Of a DNA stretch of 24,418 nucleotides, positions 23,548-24,418 are shown in pieces; position 1 is the first letter of the stretch; each line of letters begins with the position of its first letter. The DNA lies in the NCBI GenBank assembly GCA_018701215.1, contig JABIWH010000045.1, positions 1-24,418 of the forward strand, in the 5' to 3' direction. The translations under genes and the position numbers were made by a program. The notes under the pieces are model-generated. The model worked only from the letters and a program-made list of their open reading frames with translations. It searched no databases and was not told where the DNA came from. This DNA is from Rhodospirillaceae bacterium. Its GTDB lineage: Bacteria > Pseudomonadota > Alphaproteobacteria > GCA-2731375.

Positions 23548-24418
23548 TCTCACATTGACCGAAATCAAGTCGAACCTGCTGAACACACACCCGATAATAC
23601 ACCGCAGATACAGAACCGGGTTGACGAAGTCGGCGCCATGGCTCAGGCGGTTCAGGTCTTCAAGGACAATATGATCCGCAATGACGAACTGGTCGCCGAA
23701 CAGGAAGCGGAACGGGCCGCGCGTGAAGCCCGGGCCGAGAAGGTCGATGCCATCACCAAGGAATTCGATGGCACCGTGGCCGGTATCCTGAAAACGGTGG
23801 CTTCCGCCACGACGGAGATGGACGCCACCGCGCGCTCCATGTCCAGCACGGCGGAAAAGACCATGCAACAGTCCGCGACCGTGGCGGCGGCCTCGGAACA
23901 GGCCAGTGCCAACGTGCAGACCGTTGCCGCTGCCTCGGAAGAGCTGTCATCGTCGATTGACGAGATTACCCGGCAGGTCTCCGAGTCAGCCCGCATCACC
24001 ACCGAGGCGGTGGCTCAGACGGAGAGCACCAACCAATCGGTATTGAGCCTGAACGAGGCGGCTCAGAAGATCGGCGACGTGGTCGATCTGATCAACGACA
24101 TTGCCTCACAGACCAACCTGTTGGCTCTGAATGCCACGATCGAGGCGGCGCGCGCGGGGGAGGCCGGCAAGGGCTTCGCCGTTGTCGCTTCCGAGGTCAA
24201 GAACCTGGCCAATCAGACCGCCAAGGCAACGGAGGAGATTGCCGCGCAGATCACATCGATGCAGCAGGAAACCAACGGCGCCGTGACGGCTCTGCAGGGT
24301 ATTTCCGATACCATTGGCAAGATCAACGAGATCTCGACCACTGTATCCTCGGCCGTGGAGGAGCAATCCGCCGCGACCCAGGAGATTGGCCGAAATGTGG
24401 ATCAGGCTGCCAGAGGTA
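23548..24418 (+). pseudogene. Methyl-accepting chemotaxis protein, 5'-truncated (and cut by window end)
   Basis: The frame is open from 23548, after TAA at 23545, to the end of the window; the first ATG is 23638. Recognisable sequence starts at about 23620 with VDEVGAMAQAVQVFKDNM, the end of a HAMP domain and its linker, then the signalling helix and the conserved tip DLINDIASQTNLLALNATIE through GKGFAVVASEVKNLANQT. The sensor domain, both membrane segments and most of HAMP are absent, and IS-like ends lie about 30 bases upstream. It would be soluble and blind to ligand if expressed. The C-terminus lies beyond the window. Confidence 0.9.

Overview
The window looks like a piece of an alphaproteobacterial chromosome, probably a Rhodospirillales-type genome. 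The main clue is the methyl-accepting chemotaxis protein at the right edge, whose run from the HAMP end into the signalling domain (GAMAQAVQVFKDN) is typical of that group. A GTA-type three-TM holin and generally high GC agree with this. The genus cannot be fixed from the sequence alone.

Region 1 (1-9479, + strand) is the late end of a siphovirus-like prophage. In order it holds the 3' part of a tail tape-measure gene, a probable tail hub/baseplate gene, a second tail-tip gene, a fibre-like gene, a 199-residue protein made almost wholly of tetrapeptide repeats, a glycosyltransferase-like gene, a tail assembly chaperone, a beta-rich (cupin-like) gene and a small membrane protein. These genes mostly overlap by 1-8 bases and read as one operon. 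A UUCG-loop hairpin follows, then a lysis pair: an M15-type endolysin and a 3TM holin.

Region 2 (9536-14834, - strand) is a compact six-gene cargo operon running against the phage genes. In transcription order it has two small unknown proteins, a MoxR-type AAA+ ATPase, a small unknown protein, a zinc-metallopeptidase/VWA protein and a divergent S-adenosylmethionine synthetase with its key motifs intact. The ATPase, small protein and VWA genes are joined by ATGA overlaps. A good sigma-70-type promoter (TTGAAG, 17 bases, TATAAA) lies ahead of the first gene. The cargo, together with the holin, sits between two 198-base direct copies of the endolysin 3' end (8865-9062 and 15081-15278), so it looks like a moron or island placed in the prophage. 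This is the best candidate here for an undescribed system. A plausible reading is that MoxR and the VWA protein form a remodelling pair acting with SAM chemistry, but the sequence does not show the target.

Region 3 (15279-16370) holds one lipoprotein of the dienelactone-hydrolase type (alpha/beta hydrolase) on the - strand.

Region 4 (16377-23522) is an island-like block. A three-gene operon on the - strand encodes large exported proteins: 782 aa with a pretoxin-like hydrophobic segment, 589 aa with a coiled coil and Ig-like beta domains, and 830 aa with a beta-propeller and helical repeats. It lies between related IS-end sequences; the left one is attached to a 5'-truncated IS3-family transposase. 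Directly to the right is an MCP gene that has lost its sensor, membrane and most HAMP sequence, so rearrangement here seems to have destroyed a chemoreceptor.

No tRNA, rRNA, CRISPR array, integrase or replication origin was seen.
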